A stretch of DNA of 64,000 bases from Cyrtodaria siliqua (GCA_037043455.1 JAWPHD010001833.1:1-64000), one strand, 5' to 3'. Counted from the stretch's first letter, positions 35,761 to 46,504 are shown. Program-made: numbers and translations. The notes: a model not told the origin generated them from the letters alone.

Positions 35761-37685
35761 CTGGAACTTTGATTGATACTGAGATTGATATGCATTCTGA
35801 AATTGTGACTGAAAAGTCTGATGAAGACAATGAAGTACACACTGATCCTTCAGAGAAGTTCCTTTATACTGCTACACTCGTCAACGAACCAGCAAAGAGA
35901 TTGCCAAAAAATTCTACAACTGTGGAGGAGTATCTGCCTGCACCTGTGGTTGAATCTTTTACAGAAAATGTGCCTTCGTCTTATCCGACAGAACATAAAT
36001 TAAACCAGCAGTCATGCAGTCAGAAAGAAAGAAACAATTTACCATTTGGAGCTAAAGTAATGCTTTATGGCTCTTTCCATCAAGGTGATGATCGTTTTTG
36101 TGAAATTTCACGGGGTAGTCAGTGTGTTGCAAATGCACTCTCTGCAATCTTGTTTTCACGTTATTCAGAAGTCAATAATTCCATAGAATTGGACACTATC
36201 CTTTCATTTGGTGATTGTCTTTATAGAAAAATTGTTCAAAATTTAATTGCTAATGACAAATTTAGAAGCCATCTTTTGTGCTTTGATGACTTGCCAGAGA
36301 CGGTAGAATTTCACTCCGAAGAGATAACAGTCCAGAAAGGAAACATTGTCAGTGGAAGTCTCATAGGTTGCATTAATAGTGTAAGTTTACCTACGCTGCA
36401 TGTTGCTATTCAGACTGTGTTAAATGAGAATTCCTGCAGTTTGGTAATTGTTGGTGCAGTATGTTCAGCTGTCTTCTATAACAACGGACTTTTCTACTTC
36501 TTTGATTCACATTCCCATGGACAAAATGCTCTGTCTGCTCCAGATGGCTCCTCTATATTAATAGGTTTTGAAATTATTGATGATTTGGTAACTTATATGT
36601 ATGCCTTTTATTCTAGTCTGAATATTGATTTCTCTTCACAGTTTGATGTTATACCAATTGATCTGAAAAAGTCATTTGCTTACGACTTTATGATGCCAAC
36701 TGTATCTGCAGATCAAACAAATCTCTTAGATAATTACTTCCAAGACCAAGAAACTAAGGCCTTAAGAAAACATGCTTCTGATATTGACAGGCATTCAAGC
36801 AAAGACAAAAGCTCTTACATGAAAACCTACATGAGAAAACGAAGACAAGATCCTTTAATTAGAGCAAAAGAAAAAAATCTCGAGCTACAAAGTAAACGCA
36901 AAGCCAGGCAAGATCGTACTGTAAAGTCGTCAGAAAAAATGAAGAGACAGAAACTACGTCAAGATCCTTTAATAAGAGCAAAAGAAAAGAATCGAGACCT
37001 AGAGAGTAGACGGAAAGTCAGACAAGATCCTATTGTTAAGTCAGCAGAAAAAACAAAGAGATGGAAAGTCAGACAAGATCCTTTAATAAGAGCAAAAGAA
37101 AAGAATCGAGACCTAGACAGTAGACGGAAAGTCAGACAAGATCCTATTGTTAAGTCGGCAGAAAAAACGAAGAGACGGAAAGTCAGACAAGATCCTTTAA
37201 TAAGAGCAAAAGAAAAGAATCGAGACCTAGACAGTAGACGGAAAGTCAGACAAGATCCTTTAATAAGAACAAAAGAAAAGAATCGAGACCTAGACAGTAG
37301 ACGGAAAGTCAGACAAGATCCTATTGTTAAGTCAGCAGAAAAAATGAAGAGACGAATATTGCGTGAAGATCCTGTAATAAGACATCATGAAGGTAAACTT
37401 GAGCTGAAATCGAAACAAAAGAAACGAAATAATGCATACTATAAAGCTATTGAAAGTGAGAAAAAACGTCTGTCTAGGTCTTTTATATCTATTAGGATAC
37501 AGGAAAAATCCAGAAAGAATCTGTCTTTACGAGAAAAGCGAAAAAAAGCAGATTTTCAAGCCAAGGAAAAGAACTTGCGAGAAGCAAGAAAATATGGTTC
37601 TGAACTAAATGAATGTATTTCGAAATTTAAACGAACAATTTCAACTGGACCTGTTGTCACCAGACATGGTTTAAACATTCTGTAG
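35733..37685 (+). CDS. Helentron N-terminal region: cysteine-peptidase-like domain plus basic repeats
   Basis: This 650-codon frame is opened here at a GTG only because the frame is broken upstream; it is open back to 35,694. Residues about 103-310 resemble the papain-like (OTU or C76-type) peptidase domain found in many animal Helitrons: GSFHQGDDRF, then RGSQCVANAL with the likely catalytic Cys131, and FYFFDSHSHG with Asp258 and His260. Residues about 370-565 are tandem 38-residue basic repeats (RQDPLIRAKEKNRDL, RRKVRQDPIVKSAEK). Residues 565-640 are Lys/Arg-rich and probably helical. The frame ends at 37,683 just after GPVVTRHGLN, where the downstream frame takes over, so this and 37,724-42,781 were one polyprotein. 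Role: N-terminal part of a rolling-circle transposase; the peptidase function is unproven. Confidence 0.82.
   Translation: MPDTVIDTVTGTLIDTEIDMHSEIVTEKSDEDNEVHTDPSEKFLYTATLVNEPAKRLPKNSTTVEEYLPAPVVESFTENVPSSYPTEHKLNQQSCSQKERNNLPFGAKVMLYGSFHQGDDRFCEISRGSQCVANALSAILFSRYSEVNNSIELDTILSFGDCLYRKIVQNLIANDKFRSHLLCFDDLPETVEFHSEEITVQKGNIVSGSLIGCINSVSLPTLHVAIQTVLNENSCSLVIVGAVCSAVFYNNGLFYFFDSHSHGQNALSAPDGSSILIGFEIIDDLVTYMYAFYSSLNIDFSSQFDVIPIDLKKSFAYDFMMPTVSADQTNLLDNYFQDQETKALRKHASDIDRHSSKDKSSYMKTYMRKRRQDPLIRAKEKNLELQSKRKARQDRTVKSSEKMKRQKLRQDPLIRAKEKNRDLESRRKVRQDPIVKSAEKTKRWKVRQDPLIRAKEKNRDLDSRRKVRQDPIVKSAEKTKRRKVRQDPLIRAKEKNRDLDSRRKVRQDPLIRTKEKNRDLDSRRKVRQDPIVKSAEKMKRRILREDPVIRHHEGKLELKSKQKKRNNAYYKAIESEKKRLSRSFISIRIQEKSRKNLSLREKRKKADFQAKEKNLREARKYGSELNECISKFKRTISTGPVVTRHGLNIL
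36846..37370 (+). repeat. 114-bp in-frame tandem repeat in the Helentron gene
   Basis: About 4.5 units of 114 bp (38 codons), each with two half-repeats that start CAAGATCCT. One extra half unit (AGACAAGATCCTTTAATAAG repeated without the intervening half) makes the count uneven. The middle units are nearly identical, indicating recent unequal exchange. All changes keep the frame. Confidence 0.9.
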
Positions 37686-40600
37686 AGTCTGCAAGCACAG
37701 TCGCTTACATTCTTGATCCATCATTGGTAAAGCAGCATTTCACGAAATACTTATCTGTGGATAATAAAGAGTGGATATGTAAAACTTGTTCTAATACCTT
37801 AAAGAAAAATAAAACTCCAAGTCTTTCAGTTGCCAACAAAAACATGTTTCCAATTAAGCCTAAAGAACTTGAGTTACATCAGTTAGAAGAGAGGCTTGTT
37901 GCATTAAGAATTCCATTCATGCAAATTAGAGAACTTCCTAGAGGAGGGCAGCTATCTGTGAAAGGAAATGTTGTTAATGTGCCAGTTGATATCCAGCCTG
38001 TCATTGAAAGTTTACCTAGGGCTTTTGATACACAAGTAACAGTGCCAGTGAGGCTAAAAAAGAAACTTTCATACAAAAAGTGTGACTTTACTGAAAACGT
38101 ACGTCCATTGCAAGTTATCAGTGCTCTTCATTGGTTGATGAACCATAGTGACTTGTACAAAAATTCTGGTATCCATATTGATGAAAACTGGTTGCAAAAC
38201 ACAACTGAAAATTGCTCAGAAACAGTGCAAGAGTTTTTTGGAAGAACTAATATGAGCGAATTCCCTCCTACAGATGATGTTACTGAAAAAACAGAAAACA
38301 TAACGAGCAAAAACGAAAATGACTATGAATCTGATCATTTTAGTGAAATTGATGAAAATGAAAAAGTTGTTGGTAATAGTGATACAATTATTGACTCGGC
38401 TGATCCAACGACTGACACTATTTACACATTTGCACCTGGCGAAGGACAAATACCCATAAGTTTATATCAAGATACCAGTGCTGAGTATTTATCATTTCCA
38501 TCAATATTTTGTGGTCAAAAGAGACCTGAAAATGAAGACAGATCTGTTCCTGTTCATTATAGTGACATATGCAAAATGGAACTTCGCCATGTTGACAGAA
38601 GGGTGGCATCAAATGTTCCAAATGTTTTCTTCAAAATGAAAAAACTGCAACTGAAACAAGTTTCAGACAAAGTGCATCTAGCTTTAAGAAGATGTAAAAC
38701 AGAAGGCAAAAAACTTACGGTATCCCAGGTTTTAAGCCCAGAATGTCGGGAAAACTTAGTAAATCTTGATGAAGGCTTTTATATTTTTCGAACTTTGAGG
38801 AGTTCGCCACCATACTTGGAAGCTCGGAAGAAAGATGTTTTTGCTATGATACGCCAATTAGGTTTGCCTACATGGTTTACTTCGTTGTCCTCTGCAGATA
38901 CACGATGGGTTGATTTGCTGAAGATTTTAGCAAAACTTAATAGCGGTAAAACTCTTAATGATGACGATGTTGCGAAAATGACTTGGGCTGACAAAACCAA
39001 GCTCGTTCAAACTGATCCAGTGACATGTGTTAGATACTTTGACCACCGTGTACAGGAGTTCATAGGAACTGTACTTAAAAGCAATCATGAACCTTTGGGA
39101 AAAGTCAAAGATTACTTTTACCGTGTTGAATTCCAACAGAGAGGGTCTCCACATATTCACATGCTTCTTTGGATTGAAGATGCTCCGCAATATGAAACAC
39201 ACACAGATGAAGAAGTGGTATCATTCATTGATCAGTATGTTTCGTGTTCAAACATTGATGACCCACTTGTTGACTTTCAAGTACACAAACATTCACGATC
39301 ATGCAGAAAAAAGGAAAAAGCAGTTTGTAGATTTGGATTTCCAATTCCACCAATGAAAAAAACAGTTATTCTGGAACCACTTATTGCAGATCAAGCTGAC
39401 ACCAAAAAGTACAAAGAACTGTTTGTTTCAATCCAACAAAAGTTGAATGAGATAAAAGAATGTGATTTATCGTTTGAGCAATTCTTAAAACAACTGAACA
39501 CAGATGACGAAGATTATCTTAAAGCTGTTCAAAGCTCATTAGATGGACCCAAAGTGTTTTTGAAAAGGAATGTTGCTGAGGTGAGAATAAATGCCTACAT
39601 GAAACCCATTCTGAGAGCTTGGGGAGCCAATCATGATCTTCAGTTTGTTTTGGATCCGTATGGATGTGCTGTATACATAGTATCATACATCAGTAAAGCC
39701 CAAAGAGGAATGAGCATCCTTATGAATGAAGCATGTAAAGAAGCAAGAAAAGGAAATATGGATTTAAAGAAGCAAGTAAGACATATTGGTAACAAATTTT
39801 TGAATAGTGTTGAAATTAGTGCACAGGAAGCATGCTTCCTTGTTTTACAACTTCCAATGACCAAAGCTACAAGAGATGTAGTATTCATAAACACTTCACC
39901 ACCTGACAAACGTACATTCCTTTTGAAATCAAGGGAAGCGTTGGAAAAAATGGCTGAAAATTCAACAGAAATCGAAGCAGACAATATAATTAAAAGGTAT
40001 TCAAAAAGGCCAAAGCAACTTGAACATTGGTGTCTTGCTGATTATGTATCGCAACTTGAAATCATATATCCAGCATCTGATGACATGTTTCATGAAGAAA
40101 ATGAGCATAATGATGATGAAAGAAATGAGCCTGAAGAAATTCATCCAGACATGTTAGTTGAGGAAGGAATACAAATCACGTTGAAAAGTGGCATCAGAAT
40201 TAAATCCAGAAAAAAACGAAAAGTATTACGTTATGTTCGTTATTCACTAAAAGTGGATCCAGAAAACTATTACAGAGAAAAACTGTTATTATTTCATCCA
40301 TGGCGTAATGAGAGTGAAGATGTTTTAGGTGCACATAGTTCTTATGAAGATCATTACTTTGCTTTGAAGAATTTCATAGACTTTAAAGTCAAAGAATATG
40401 AGAAAAATGCTGATCAGTTAAATGAGGCAATGAAAAGGGCTGCTGATGACTTGAACTTCGATGAAATAGCACCAAGCAATGAGCAAAGAGAATCAGATGA
40501 TCTGCAGACGGGTTCAGTGGCAAGTGAGCAGTTTGTTTATTTTGATCCAGATCGTCCGGAAGTACAACGTCAGTATGACTTAGGAAATGATATTGGTAGT

Positions 40601-42781
40601 TCAGTAGCACTGGTAAATATTACTGTTAATACAAAAAGAATGTCTGATGCAAATTATAGATCTCTTGTACATTCGCTAAATAGAAAGCAACACGAGTTCT
40701 TCCAGCATGTTCTGCAAAGTGTCAAACAAAACCTGGAGCCTTTGCATGTATTTCTATCTGGTGGTGCAGGTGTTGGAAAATCGGTAGTTGTCTCGGCTTT
40801 ACATGAAGCATTGTTGCGACATTTGTCTACTTCGGCAGGTGACAATCCTGATGTATGCAAAGTACTTTTGTGTGCACCTACTGGAAAAGCTGCTTTTCAC
40901 ATAAGTGGCATGACTATCCACTCAGCATTTCGTATCCCTGCTAGTCAAGGCTACTGCATCAAACCATTAGATAGTGACACACTTAACACCTTGCGAACCA
41001 TATACAGAGATCTCGCTGTTGTAATGATTGACGAAGTTTCAATGGTTGGACACAACATGCTGATGCTAATCAATCACAGGCTTCAACAAATTAAAGGTTC
41101 AACTTTATTTTTTGGCGGTGTTCACATGATTCTGATTGGCGACTTGTTTCAATTGAAGCCTGTTATGGATGGATGGATTTTTGAAAACTTAAAAAACAAC
41201 TTTGGTCCTCTTGCAACAAATTTGTGGAAGGAATTATTTGCAATGCATGAACTTGACGAAATCATGAGACAAAAAGATGACAAGGAATTTGCAGAGATTT
41301 TGAATAGATTACGTGAAGGAAAGCATCAACAAAGCGATATAGAAGTTCTTAAAAAGCGTGAAATAAAAACAACAAATCCAAATTATCCAAAGAATGCTAT
41401 TCACCTTTTCAGCACAAATGCCAGCGTGGATTCATTTAACAAGGAAGCATTCCAATTATCACCTAGTATAAAAACTGTCACAACAGCTTTGGATACTGTA
41501 ATAGGAGATGATACTAAATCTGTAAAAGAGCAACTGATTTCTAGGTTGCCAAATGATGCCTCAAAAACGGCTGGTTTGCAAAAAAAACTAGGTATAGCTG
41601 TTGGAATGACGTATGATCTATGTGCAAATGTTGATGTTAATGATGGATTAGCCAATGGTTCAAGTTGTTGTATTAAATTCATAGAAAGCAAACAACAAAA
41701 TACAAATAGACCAAGTATTGTTTGGGTAAAATTCTATGACCAAAACGTAGGTCCTGAATGGCGTGCTAAATACAGACATTTATATCATATTGGTATTGAT
41801 CCTTCTTGGACACCCATTTTTGATATCAAAAGAAACTTCGTTTACTTCAGAAAGACATTTCTGAGGATTCAATTCCCACTTCGCCAATCTGCAGCCAAAA
41901 CCATACATAAATCACAGGGTGACACTTTAAATGAAGTTGTTATTGACATGTCTGGTACACGAATCTTTTCTCATGCACACTACGTTGCCATTAGCAGAGC
42001 AAAAACACTACAGGGTCTCAATATTTTGAATCTAAATGAAACAAAGATATCAGTGTCTGAAAAAGTCAAACAAGAATTGACTAGGTTACGAAATGAACAA
42101 GTTCTTGCTTTGTGTTATATTCCACTATATCAAATTCAAGACACTCTGGCAAAACTTGTGTTTTTGAATACTCGATCTTTGAAAAGTCATAAAGATGACA
42201 TTTTCCAGGAACCAAATGTTCAAGATGCAAACATGATTTGTCTTGTTGAAACATGGCTTACTGCTGAAGATGAAATGCATACTTTGAATGTACCAGGATA
42301 TCAGCTATTCAGAGCAGACGGTTACCAAAGTGGGAACACAAGACCTCACCGGGGTATTGCATTGTATTTTAAAGAAGGTATCCCTGTTGTTCAAAACAAA
42401 ACACTCATTCAACAAGATTTTGAAATTGTTCTGACAGAACTTTTGTTTGACATGAGAAGAGTAATTGTTGTTACATTGTACAGGTCTCCTTCATGTTCAA
42501 TAAGTTCCTTGAAAAAACACTTACTCGAGTTTGTGTCACCAGTCACATACAATACAGAATTTGTAATTCAAGGTGACTTCAATTCTGATATCTTACAAGA
42601 ACATACAGTCAGTGCCTTCATTGAAGAACAATTTCATTGCAAGCAAGTTGTTCAGAAAGCGACTCATGATTCAGGATCGCTTATTGATCATGTTTACTCA
42701 AACATTGAATCCATCAAAAATGAAGTGATAGAGTGTGTTTGGTCAGATCATGCCTTAGTTTATTCTGCAATAGCTCATTAA
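37655..42781 (+). CDS. Helentron transposase: HUH/Y2 Rep, Pif1-like helicase, AP-type endonuclease
   Basis: The frame is open from 37,655 (CHQTWFKHSV) though its first ATG is at 37,724; residue numbers count from that Met. Residues 1-110 match the DUF6570-type zinc region (CKTC, LELHQLEERLVALRIPFMQI). An acidic linker lies at about 180-230. Rep: SADTRW (390-395), HIH of the HUH motif (477-479), and Tyr651 and Tyr655 in VYIVSYISK. Helicase: Walker A GGAGVGKS (1013-1020), DEVSM (1103-1107), GDLFQLKP (1139-), HKSQGDT (1395-), AISRAK (1422-). Endonuclease: NTRSL (1482-), VETW with Glu1509, GDFN (1617-1620), SDH (1674-1676). All key residues are present. The C-terminal endonuclease marks the Helentron branch. 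Expected action: nick, strand transfer and unwinding in rolling-circle transposition in the nucleus. The lesion near 37,655 leaves it cut off from its N terminus. Confidence 0.93.
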   Translation, partial: CHQTWFKHSVESASTVAYILDPSLVKQHFTKYLSVDNKEWICKTCSNTLKKNKTPSLSVANKNMFPIKPKELELHQLEERLVALRIPFMQIRELPRGGQLSVKGNVVNVPVDIQPVIESLPRAFDTQVTVPVRLKKKLSYKKCDFTENVRPLQVISALHWLMNHSDLYKNSGIHIDENWLQNTTENCSETVQEFFGRTNMSEFPPTDDVTEKTENITSKNENDYESDHFSEIDENEKVVGNSDTIIDSADPTTDTIYTFAPGEGQIPISLYQDTSAEYLSFPSIFCGQKRPENEDRSVPVHYSDICKMELRHVDRRVASNVPNVFFKMKKLQLKQVSDKVHLALRRCKTEGKKLTVSQVLSPECRENLVNLDEGFYIFRTLRSSPPYLEARKKDVFAMIRQLGLPTWFTSLSSADTRWVDLLKILAKLNSGKTLNDDDVAKMTWADKTKLVQTDPVTCVRYFDHRVQEFIGTVLKSNHEPLGKVKDYFYRVEFQQRGSPHIHMLLWIEDAPQYETHTDEEVVSFIDQYVSCSNIDDPLVDFQVHKHSRSCRKKEKAVCRFGFPIPPMKKTVILEPLIADQADTKKYKELFVSIQQKLNEIKECDLSFEQFLKQLNTDDEDYLKAVQSSLDGPKVFLKRNVAEVRINAYMKPILRAWGANHDLQFVLDPYGCAVYIVSYISKAQRGMSILMNEACKEARKGNMDLKKQVRHIGNKFLNSVEISAQEACFLVLQLPMTKATRDVVFINTSPPDKRTFLLKSREALEKMAENSTEIEADNIIKRYSKRPKQLEHWCLADYVSQLEIIYPASDDMFHEENEHNDDERNEPEEIHPDMLVEEGIQITLKSGIRIKSRKKRKVLRYVRYSLKVDPENYYREKLLLFHPWRNESEDVLGAHSSYEDHYFALKNFIDFKVKEYEKNADQLNEAMKRAADDLNFDEIAPSNEQRESDDLQTGSVASEQFVYFDPDRPEVQRQYDLGNDIGSSVALVNITVNTKRMSDANYRSLVHSLNRKQHEFFQHVLQSVKQNLEPLHVFLSGGAGVGKSVVVSALHEALLRHLSTSAGDNPDVCKVLLCAPTGKAAFHISGMTIHSAFRIPASQGYCIKPLDSDTLNTLRTIYRDLAVVMIDEVSMVGHNMLMLINHRLQQIKGSTLFFGGVHMILIGDLFQLKPVMDGWIFENLKNNFGPLATNLWKELFAMHELDEIMRQKDDKEFAEILNRLREGKHQQSDIEVLKKREIKTTNPNYPKNAIHLFSTNASVDSFNKEAFQLSPSIKTVTTALDTVIGDDTKSVKEQLISRLPNDASKTAGLQKKLGIAVGMTYDLCANVDVNDGLANGSSCCIKFIESKQQNTNRPSIVWVKFYDQNVGPEWRAKYRHLYHIGIDPSWTPIFDIKRNFVYFRKTFLRIQFPLRQSAAKTIHKSQGDTLNEVVIDMSGTRIFSHAHYVAISRAKTLQGLNILNLNETKISVSEKVKQELTRLRNEQVLALCYIPLYQIQDTLAKLVFLNTRSLKSHKDDIFQEPNVQDANMICLVETWLTAEDEMHTLNVPGYQLFRADGYQSGNTRPHRGIALYFKEGIPVVQNKTLIQQDFEIVLTELLFDMRRVIVVTLYRSPSCSISSLKKHLLEFVSPVTYNTEFVIQGDFNSDILQEHTVSAFIEEQFHCKQVVQKATHDSGSLIDHVYSNIESIKNEVIECVWSDHALVYSAIAH

Positions 42782-42818
42782 AGACTCATTCATCACAGAT
42801 TGTATCTAGAAAATTGAC

Positions 42819-42824
42819 AATAAA
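42819..42824 (+). terminator. Candidate polyadenylation signal of the Helentron gene
   Basis: AATAAA 38 bp after the stop codon of the transposase frame, followed by AT-rich sequence. Position fits a short 3' UTR. Confidence 0.5.
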
Positions 42825-42899
42825 CAGCTTATGATTTTAAAAAACAACAATATCAGTTTGATGTAGTAGTACGCTATTCTTCAACCCACATGTGTAAAA

Positions 42900-42940
42900 T
42901 TATTCCTACTTACTGCTTACTGCAGTCAGTAGGAATAAGG
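42900..42940 (+). other. Candidate hairpin downstream of the Helentron
   Basis: ATTCCTAC pairs with GTAGGAAT across a 19-base interior that itself contains ACTG/CAGT. Helitron-type elements carry a hairpin near the 3' end, but no CTCTTGTT follows here, so the true 3' end of this Helentron remains unplaced. Confidence 0.35.
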
Positions 42941-43265
42941 CGGTTTATGTCGGAAATGGGTTGATCGCCACTTTTCAGTATATATGTAATCAAACTTGGT
43001 AAGGAGACCTATTAAGAGACCTCCTACTGCACTATATTGATCACCATTTCATTCCCCAATGTATTGTTTTAAATTACAACACTACTGTATTAAAAGACCA
43101 CCTATGTTAATAATATTACTCTTCTATTGACAGATCTCTTCATAAACTTGGTCTCTGAACACAGGTTTTTACTGCACTTTAATTGCTAACTGACCACATC
43201 AATGCATTTGTTATTATGAACTTTTGTGTATTAAGAAGATTTTGTTTTAATTATTAGTTTGTTAT
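42941..43265. other. Sequence after the Helentron, nothing recognised
   Basis: AT-rich; contains two related phrases about the loss of base pairing context (GACCTATTAAGAGACC, AAAAGACCACCTATG). No gene seen. Confidence 0.45.
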
Positions 43266-43277
43266 TCATATATTTTT

Positions 43278-43550
43278 TTTATGCGACCACCACCAAATGG
43301 TGAGGATGCATATAGTATTAGACATGTCCATCCATCTGTTCGTCCTGAACATTTTGTGTGTTTATCTCTTCTCACAGTTTTCAACCGATTGTTTCAAAAC
43401 TTTACGGGTGCTTATCCATCAAGACGTGCATATCACTTCACCAACAAAATCAACCTTGTGTTAGCAAAGTTAAGGCCCCTTTTTCTTAAGATTTGTGCGG
43501 ATTGTATTTAATGGGGGCATTTACGTCCCATGGACACATTCCACTTTAAA
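43278..43550 (+). repeat. Dispersed repeat ending in GGGGGCAT...GTCCCATG
   Basis: Begins ATGCGACCACCACCAAATGG, has TCCATCCATCTGTTCGTCC and ends AATGGGGGCATTTACGTCCC. The same end type closes the block at 16,250. The 76-codon open frame is incidental. Confidence 0.6.
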
Positions 43551-43739
43551 CTGTATCCTGCATAATTGGATGTTTCTGATGCTAGAAATGAAGGTTATTG
43601 TTATAAAGATCATCAGTGTATTATACTTTTTTTTAACTGTACAACAAAAGGTAAAAATATGACTTCCTATTTTTTTTACATATTGTGTCATAAGATTAAA
43701 TCTGTCATTTCCACTATATCATCAATAATCATTAATATG

Positions 43740-44065
43740 CTCCCCGTGTGGTTGCCGGAGTATAATACAACCACAGCAAATCCTGCTAGAAGCAAAGTGG
43801 TAGAACCTCACCTTCATGTTCATTTTGTCATTTTTTATCATGCTCATTCAAAGTTTTCTTCATGACACCACATATGCAAATGCGGAAACGTGGCTCCAGC
43901 ATAAATGGAGTGCCTACAATAGAATTTGGAGCAACTGCAGTTTAGAAGGTTCTAGGCCCATTGTGGATGTAAATGGAAGATGAGCCTGGCATGTTCATCC
44001 CTGTTTGGCGCCATCTTACCTTTCTTGTGTTGGTGCGCCGTTAAAACCCAATTCAATTCAATTTA
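43740..44065. repeat. SINE-like dispersed repeat, copy 1
   Basis: Shared landmarks: CCCCGTGTGGTTGCC, TTTTTTATCATGCTCATTC, TGGCTCCAGCATAAATGGAG, GTTCTAGGCCCAT, GATGAGCCTGGCATGTTCAT, GGCGCCAT, then TGTTGGTGCGCC and ACCCAATTCAATTCAATT. All five copies in the window lie in the same orientation. The strand of transcription is unknown. Confidence 0.75.
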
Positions 44066-44174
44066 TTACAAATTTTAAATAAACCCCCGTTCGATATTAG
44101 TCATGATTTTAACTTAAAATTTGTATGCATATATTTAAATAAGATGTAAAAAAAAAAACAAGGCAGAATTTAAT

Positions 44175-44520
44175 TATACTCCGCTTTCACAAAGTGAAGT
44201 GGGGGCTATATTGAATCATATTATCTGTAAAGTCGCTTCATGTAACACATTTTTGTCGTGTCCTTCATTATAGCCCTGCTTTCATAAAGTGAAATGGGGG
44301 ATAAATTGTAATCACGTTGTCCATAACGTCGCATCACGTAACACATTTTTGTCGTGTCCGTCCTTTCATGTCGCCTCCCATAACTACCATTTCTCAAACA
44401 GTTTTGAATCGGTTGTTCCCAAACTTCATATACACACAACAACTGATGACCTTATGTCCCTCTATATCACCCATTGTTAATTAACAAATTATGACCCTTT
44501 GACTTTGTTTAAGCGAGGGT
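44175..44520 (+). repeat. Duplicated CTTTCA(C/T)AAAGTGAA repeat
   Basis: CCGCTTTCACAAAGTGAAGT and CTGCTTTCATAAAGTGAAAT start two units about 100 bp apart, each reaching ACACATTTTTGTCGTGTCC. The second continues into CATTTCTCAAACAGTTTTGA and GACCTTATGTCCCTC. Short frames on both strands are incidental. Confidence 0.7.
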
Positions 44521-44729
44521 ATTCATCACCTTCAGTGATAGTTCTAGTTTTATCTTAGATATTCTACTGTAGCCTAGGGTTAAATTATATATTATCAGAG
44601 CAATATCATCAGCAATTAATAATATGCCAAATAAGACTGTTTTGAACTTTCTATTAATACGTGGTCACGATTCGTAAATATGCAAATTATGTAGAACAGT
44701 TTAAATAAATCTGTGACTTTAAAAAAAAG

Positions 44730-44950
44730 AGCAGTGGCAAAAAAAAAATAACGTGGCTCCAGCGTAAATGGAGTTTCTACGATAGATTTTGCAGCAACTC
44801 TGCAGTTCACGGTGAGAACGTTCTAGGCCCATTTTCCATATTTTATCTCGATGTACATGGAAGATGAGTCTGGCATGTTCATGCCTTTTAGGTGCCATAT
44901 AGCCTTTTCATGTGTTGGTGCGCCTTAAAACCCTAATTCAATTCAATTAA
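44730..44950. repeat. SINE-like dispersed repeat, copy 2
   Basis: Carries GTGGCTCCAGCGTAAATGG, CAGCAACTCTGCAGTTCA, TTCCATATTTTATCTCGATG, GGTGCCATATAGCC, TGTTGGTGCGCC and a CAATTCAATT tail. 5' part (CCCCGTGTGG) missing. Confidence 0.75.
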
Positions 44951-46500
44951 ACACAAGTCAAGATTATCTTGTGTCACTTTAAATACATCAGCTGTTACCA
45001 AAGTTTTATGATTAATATAACGATAAAACATGATTAATTACATCAATAACATACTTTGTATACTAGGTAGTATTATTAGTATTATTTGTTAACTTGTTCA
45101 GATCTTAGCTTTACTTGTATTATCATTTTCCTGTATAATGACACCAAGTTTGGCGAAGATGGCGTGAAAGACTGTAATATGAAGATAGCGATATGGTCAG
45201 ATTTCAAGCACCTGGTCTGTGAACACTTGATTACAATGCCATGCACTTTTAATAGAAAAGGATTCTTCACGTCACCAAACATTAAAGCAATGGTAATATT
45301 ATATCGTTTTAGATGGTAACGACAGTCAAAAAAGAACATAGTTTTACAACATCTTTGTCACTTAAGCTTTCTTTGAGAGAACAGCTTTACCTTTAAATGA
45401 AAACGAGAAAAAAGGTCCTATAGAAACCACAGCACCCAAACACAATGACATCGTACACTCGCACTGTACTACAAAGAGCAAATTAAATATACAGTGAAAA
45501 GGACAGTGCGCAACACAAATAGTGGTGGAGACGGTTATCGACTTGAAACGGTCAGCAGCCAGATAACAGATAACAGTTTCGACATAACAACTGTGACGTT
45601 ACATTACATTTCTCAGCATAAAAGCTTGGAAATAACAGCTTTGGTTTTACATGACATTTCTCAACAAGAACAGCTTTGCCAAAGTCAACATTGGTTCTTG
45701 ACGAACATATAATGATCACACATATCGTCAACTGCAACACGCAATATCAGGATGTAAACATTTAAGAAGTCTATCCACAAACAGAATACATTGACTTCAT
45801 TTAGTTTCAGAACTGTGGTAATTGTTTACACATGAAGATAGAATATACTCAAAGCTATGCAAGGACATATTAATGTTTTGTTCCAGAATTACTGAAGCAT
45901 CATCGGTAGCGCATACAATTTCAAGCGTGATAATTAAGCTTCCAAAGTTGCACAAGAACAATTATGCTGTAATACCTATTGCTTTCATGTATTGTTCAAC
46001 AAGATTTATACGAAAGGATTTATTCCAAATTGCAACAGACTATCCACCAGCATTTCCATATTAAAAAAGTCATTCTGCAAACACAACTGAATTCATATCG
46101 TTGAAGACCATATATAACCCAACTTCGTCATGGAAGGAAACATCTAGTGTTGTGTTCCAGTATAAGTGAAGAAGTGTCATAATTGAAAGTGCATATATAT
46201 TCCAAGTGTGACCATTCCAGGATCGCAAAACTTATTCTGTGCCATAAACGCTTACAGAAATAACGTCAACCAAAGCTATAGAGAACTGGACATGATTACT
46301 GGACATCCAACAAATGAAAAGGAACTTTTAACCACTTCTACAAAGATGATCTGAAAAGTATAGAAATAGAAATATATATATACATGCAATTACAGTTTTT
46401 ATCATCAATTCAATGTTTGTGATATAGACTAAAAGAACTAACAGTTTACATAAAAATGGAACAGTTCAAATCAATGAAATCTCAGAAATAGTCTTATTTT
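44951..46500. other. Intergenic sequence, no gene supported
   Basis: About 1.5 kb with only short open frames. Phrases such as AACAGCTTTG(C/G) and TTACATGACATTTCTC / TTACATTACATTTCTC recur loosely (45,600-45,670), hinting at an old tandem repeat. Confidence 0.5.
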
Positions 46501-46504
46501 ATGT

